Assembly: GCA_024181965.1 (NCBI GenBank)
Contig: BQXS01013847.1
Location: forward strand, 1-21,867
Direction of reading: 5' to 3'
DNA from: Aduncisulcus paluster
Taxonomy: Eukaryota; Fornicata
Length of the DNA stretch: 21,867 nucleotides
How positions within the stretch are numbered: the first letter of the stretch is position 1; every line of letters starts with the position of its first letter. The translations under genes were made by a program, and so were the position numbers. This document shows positions 17,746 through 21,867 of the stretch, one piece after another. The notes under the pieces are model-generated. The model was not told the DNA's origin. It did not search any database and was given only the letters and a program-made list of their open reading frames with translations.

Positions 17746-19235
17746 TTCTCTTATTCTGTCTGATGTTGCTGGAACTCTTGATATTAGTACCGATGTTGAC
17801 ATTTCAGGCGATCTTGTTGCTACTGGGAATATCACCTCTGAGAATGGTATCATTACCTTCCATGGGGCTTCAATAACGCACTCTGGCACCAACACTTATG
17901 TTACCCTTGACAAGGATCTCTATATCGAAGATACTCTTCTTGAAAACAATGATACTGATGGTTTCAAGATCTATAATAATCTTGTGACAACTGGTAGTCT
18001 AACCGTTAATAGCCTTGGAATGGATGTTACCGGCGATTCTTCGATTACCGGCGATCTCGACGTAACTGGTTCAATCGGTATCAACACTGTGACGCTCTCT
18101 GATGAGTCTGGTGTATTGACAAGCGATAAGGATCTGACCATCCAAGGAACCGAACTTACGTTGAGTTCGATCCTGTCTGATGTTGCTGGAACTCTTGATA
18201 TTAGTACCGATGTTGACATCACAGGCGATCTTGTTGCTACTGGCAATATCACCTCTGAGAATGGTATCATTACCTTCCATGGGGCTTCAATAACGCACTC
18301 TGGCACCAACACTTATGTTACCCTTGACAAGGATCTCTATATCGAAGATACTCTTCTTGAAAACAATGATACTGATGGTTTCAAGATCTATAATAATCTT
18401 GTGACAACTGGTAGTCTAACCGTTAATAGCCTTGGAATGGATGTTACCGGCGATTCTTCGATTACCGGCGATCTCGACGTAACTGGTTCAATCGGTATCA
18501 ACACTGTGACGCTCTCTGATGAGTCTGGTGTATTGACAAGCGATAAGGATCTGACCATCCAAGGAACCGAACTTACGTTGAGTTCGATCCTTATTTCTGA
18601 TAACGGTGGTTCTCTTGACATTAACACAAGTGTTAATATTGATGGTGATTTTGTTGCTACCGGTGATATCACATCTGAGAATGGTATTATTACCTTCCAT
18701 GGAGCCTCATTATTGCACTCTGGCACCAACACTTATGTTACCCTTGACAAGGATCTCTATATCGAAGATACTCTTCTTGAAAACAATGATACTGATGGTT
18801 TCAAGATCTATAATAATCTTGTGACAACAGGTGGACTCACAGTTAGCAGTCTTGGAATGGATATTACCGGCGATTCTTCGATCACAGGCGATCTTGTTGC
18901 TACTGGCAATATCACCTCTGAGAATGGTATCATTACCTTCCATGGGGCTTCAATAACGCACTCTGGCACCAACACTTATGTTACCCTTGACAAGGATCTC
19001 TATATCGAAGATACTCTTCTTGAAAACAATGATACTGATGGGTTCAAAATCCACAATAATCTTGTGACAACAGGTGGACTCACAGTTAGCAGTCTTGGAA
19101 TGGATATTACCGGCGATTCTTCGATCACAGGCGATCTTGTTGCTACTGGCAATATCACCTCTGAGAATGGTATCATTACCTTCCATGGGGCTTCAATAAC
19201 GCACTCTGGCACCAACACTTATGTTACCCTTGAAC
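17744..19235 (+). CDS. giant beta-repeat protein, second segment (after frameshift 1)
   Basis: The frame starting at 17744 continues the repeat protein without an initiator, encoding alternating short and long units with YIEDTLLENNDTDGFKI as a constant landmark. It would continue open to 19267, but the protein pattern breaks at about 19233, where one extra base is present. Five landmark copies lie close together in this stretch and at its edges. It has no start of its own and belongs to the gene that starts at 13594. A predictor may call it as a separate 427-codon protein from the GTG at 17984. Confidence 0.75.
18218..18808 (+). repeat. 591-bp duplicated block, copy 1
   Basis: The block appears identical, as read, to 20094-20684 at an offset of 1,876 bp. 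The first mismatches are at 18217 and 18809. It covers parts of three modules. Confidence 0.85.
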
Positions 19236-21867
19236 AAGGACCTCTATATCGAAGATACTCTTCTTGAGAACAATGATACTGATGGGTTCAAAATCCACAA
19301 TAATCTTGTGACAACAGGTGGACTCACAGTTAGCAGTCTTGGAATGGATATTACCGGCGATTCTTCGATCACAGGCGATCTTGTTGCTACTGGCAATATC
19401 ACCTCTGAGAATGGTATCATTACCTTCCATGGGGCTTCAATAACGCACTCTGGCACCAACACTTATGTGAGTTTGAACAAGGACCTCTATATCGAAGATA
19501 CTCTTCTTGAGAACAATGATACTGATGGGTTCAAAATCCACAATAATCTTGTGACAACAGGTGGACTCACAGTTAGCAGTCTTGGAATGGATATTACCGG
19601 CGATTCTTCGATCACAGGCGATCTTGTTGCTACTGGCAATATCACCTCTGAGAATGGTATCATTACCTTCCATGGGGCTTCAATAACGCACTCTGGCACC
19701 AACACTTATGTTACCCTTGACAAGGATCTCTATATCGAAGATACTCTTCTTGAAAACAATGATACTGATGGGTTCAAAATCCACAATAATCTTGTGACAA
19801 CAGGTGGACTCACAGTTAGCAGTCTTGGAATGGATAGTACCGATGTTGACATTTCAGGCGATCTTGTTGCTACTGGGAACATCACTGCAGAAAGTGGAGT
19901 CCTGACCTTCAACGATGCCATCCTGTCCCATACCGACTCTGACACATATGTGAGTTTGAACAAGGACCTCTATATCGAAGATACTCTTCTTGAGAACAAT
20001 GATACTGATGGGTTCAAAATCCACAATAATCTTGTGACAACAGGTGGACTCACAGTTAGCAGTCTTGGAATGGATATTACCGGCGATTCTTCGATCACAG
20101 GCGATCTTGTTGCTACTGGCAATATCACCTCTGAGAATGGTATCATTACCTTCCATGGGGCTTCAATAACGCACTCTGGCACCAACACTTATGTTACCCT
20201 TGACAAGGATCTCTATATCGAAGATACTCTTCTTGAAAACAATGATACTGATGGTTTCAAGATCTATAATAATCTTGTGACAACTGGTAGTCTAACCGTT
20301 AATAGCCTTGGAATGGATGTTACCGGCGATTCTTCGATTACCGGCGATCTCGACGTAACTGGTTCAATCGGTATCAACACTGTGACGCTCTCTGATGAGT
20401 CTGGTGTATTGACAAGCGATAAGGATCTGACCATCCAAGGAACCGAACTTACGTTGAGTTCGATCCTTATTTCTGATAACGGTGGTTCTCTTGACATTAA
20501 CACAAGTGTTAATATTGATGGTGATTTTGTTGCTACCGGTGATATCACATCTGAGAATGGTATTATTACCTTCCATGGAGCCTCATTATTGCACTCTGGC
20601 ACCAACACTTATGTTACCCTTGACAAGGATCTCTATATCGAAGATACTCTTCTTGAAAACAATGATACTGATGGTTTCAAGATCCATAATGATCTTGTGA
20701 CAACAGGTGGGCTTACAGTCAGCAGTCTTGGAATGGATGTTACCGGCGATTCTTCGATTACCGGCGATCTCGACGTAACTGGTTCAATCGGTATCAACAC
20801 TGTGACGCTCTCTGATGAGTCTGGTGTATTGACAAGCGATAAGGATCTGACCATCCAAGGATCAACTCTTACTCTTGATTCTCTTATTCTGTCTGATGTT
20901 GCTGGAACTCTTGATATTAGTACCGATGTTGACATTTCAGGCGATCTTGTTGCTACTGGGAACATCACTGCAGAAAGTGGAGTCCTGACCTTCAACGATG
21001 CCATCCTGTCCCATACCGACTCTGACACATATGTGAGTTTGAACAAGGACCTCTATATTGAAACTACTCTTCTTGAGAACACCTCAACAGCCTTCAAGAT
21101 CCACAACAAACTTGTAACGACCGATAAGATTACCGTTGAGACGAATGGTGTTGATGTGACTGGAGATTCAACATTTACTGGGGATCTCTATCTCTCAGAT
21201 ACTCTTTGGCTCAGCGAACAAGTTTCCCTGAATTGGTCGACGAGTGTTCTTGCTATAAGCCAAGCTACAACAATTACCAATGGTGCTTTGACGATTTCCT
21301 CGGGAAGTCTGTTGCTTGGATCTGCCCCCACTCAATTAGAAGTATACAACCTCGGAGGAGACTTACATTCTGATGTTGATCTATATCTTGACACTGGTCT
21401 TCTTTATCTCACATCCTCCTCCTCGATTGAATACAACGCAGTTAGTGATCGCCTCGAAGTCAATAAGGATATCTATATGAATGGCATTGAAATTTCAAAT
21501 CAATCCTCAAACTTCTCCATTGCTGCATCAACTGACGTGCATGGGAATTTGAATGTTGTAGATTCTGGTTCTATTGTTCTCAATGGAACTATTTTGGGAG
21601 GCGGTGAGGATGCCAATGATCTCGGGACAAACTTATTGACTGTTAATGGGAATCTCAAGGTTACAGATGATATTAAAGTTGTTGGCGGGGTTATTACTCT
21701 TGCTGGTGCCACAATTTCCCATGATTCTTCCGACTCCTTTTTTTATATGGATAACGATCTCCACATTAAAACTGCTGAGCTGTCTGCCACTGGATCAGGT
21801 GGACTTGGATTGAATGGCACATTCACTGCCATTGATATTGTATCCACTGATTCCCTCACTGTGGAGG
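19233..21867 (+). CDS. giant beta-repeat protein, third segment (after frameshift 2), 3'-partial
   Basis: From 19233 the protein resumes in the third frame. Checking triplets to the window end at 21867, I found no stop, so about 878 codons follow and the C-terminus lies outside the window. Up to about 21070 it consists of the near-identical repeats. Afterwards the sequence becomes unique but keeps the same style (SDTLWLSEQVSLNW, then LTVNGNLKVTDDIKV). The ectodomain therefore continues beyond the edge. Cysteine is absent here too. Whether it ends in a fibre-type chaperone/peptidase domain or a second anchor cannot be seen. Confidence 0.78.
20094..20684 (+). repeat. 591-bp duplicated block, copy 2
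   Basis: Partner of 18218-18808. Flanking differences (GAC/GAT context on the left, CTATAAT versus CCATAAT on the right) delimit the block. Confidence 0.85.

Larger units (their letters stand above)
17257..21070 (+). repeat. coding tandem array of 81-codon and 139/140-codon modules
   Basis: A landmark beginning CTCTATAT (encoding LYIE) starts at 17257, 17500, 17918, 18335, 18755, 18998, 19242, 19485, 19728, 19968, 20211, 20631 and 21051. The spacings are 243, 418, 417, 420, 243, 244, 243, 243, 240, 243, 420 and 420 bp. Short units have 81 codons. Long units contain in addition a cassette around GSIGINTVTLSDESG and DKDLTIQG. Copies are nearly identical at the DNA level; weaker, older relatives extend upstream to about 15,800. 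Confidence 0.92.

Noticed and set aside
18606-18824. Hydrophobic plus-strand frames (again at 20482-20700) suggesting membrane proteins
   Set aside because: They are out-of-frame readings of the beta repeats, identical between the two duplicated blocks, and embedded in the long coding frame.
16740-21046. Many minus-strand open frames within the beta-repeat region
   Set aside because: They recur at the repeat spacing and are shadows of the low-complexity plus-strand coding repeats.
1-21867. tRNA, rRNA, transposase or reverse transcriptase genes
   Set aside because: I looked for typical tRNA cores and for transposase or polymerase motifs in the translated frames and saw none that I could support.

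Overview
The window reads as nuclear DNA of a single-celled eukaryote. It encodes a clear Ctf18 clamp-loader subunit, has AT-rich spacers of about 190-430 bp, long intron-free genes, Ser-rich disordered proteins, leucine-rich-repeat proteins and a very large repetitive membrane protein. No bacterial operon logic is visible. A compact, intron-poor protist such as a free-living metamonad/fornicate (Aduncisulcus-like) would fit, but that placement is a low-confidence guess from gene style, not from a marker gene.

Layout from left to right. (1) Positions 1-2529, minus strand: an uninterrupted reading frame of 843 codons that leaves the window on the left. It has a HEAT/ARM-like helical N-terminus followed by a long Ser-rich region. 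(2) Positions 2726-5215, plus strand: CTF18, divergent from gene 1 across a 196-bp spacer. (3) Positions 5225-7897, minus strand: a protein with three related beta-rich domains, ending only 9 bp from CTF18. Its first domain boundary is split by four nested, apparently identical tandem copies (periods 344, 317 and 269 bp) that break the reading frame. (4) Positions 8211-12236, minus strand: probably one large leucine-rich-repeat gene split by a 932-base run of N (10201-11132). The left edge of that gap carries a 32-bp piece of gene 3 that starts at the same base as a breakpoint of the tandem array. (5) Positions 12474-13163, plus strand: a small Cys/His-rich protein. (6) Positions 13594-21867, plus strand: the 5' part of a giant single-pass type II membrane protein of more than 2,700 codons. 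Its Cys-free ectodomain is built of Ser/Thr/Gly/Asp-rich beta-strand repeats resembling fibre or adhesin repeats. It runs off the right edge and is broken twice by frameshifts located exactly at hybrid junctions between repeat variants.

The genes do not look like a pathway. CTF18 is a housekeeping replication/cohesion factor; the others are lineage-specific proteins. The most notable content is the giant modular surface-fibre-like protein and the repeat-driven rearrangements (real or from assembly) in genes 3, 4 and 6. Several apparent breaks coincide with repeats and a scaffold gap, so assembly error is a serious alternative to true pseudogenisation.
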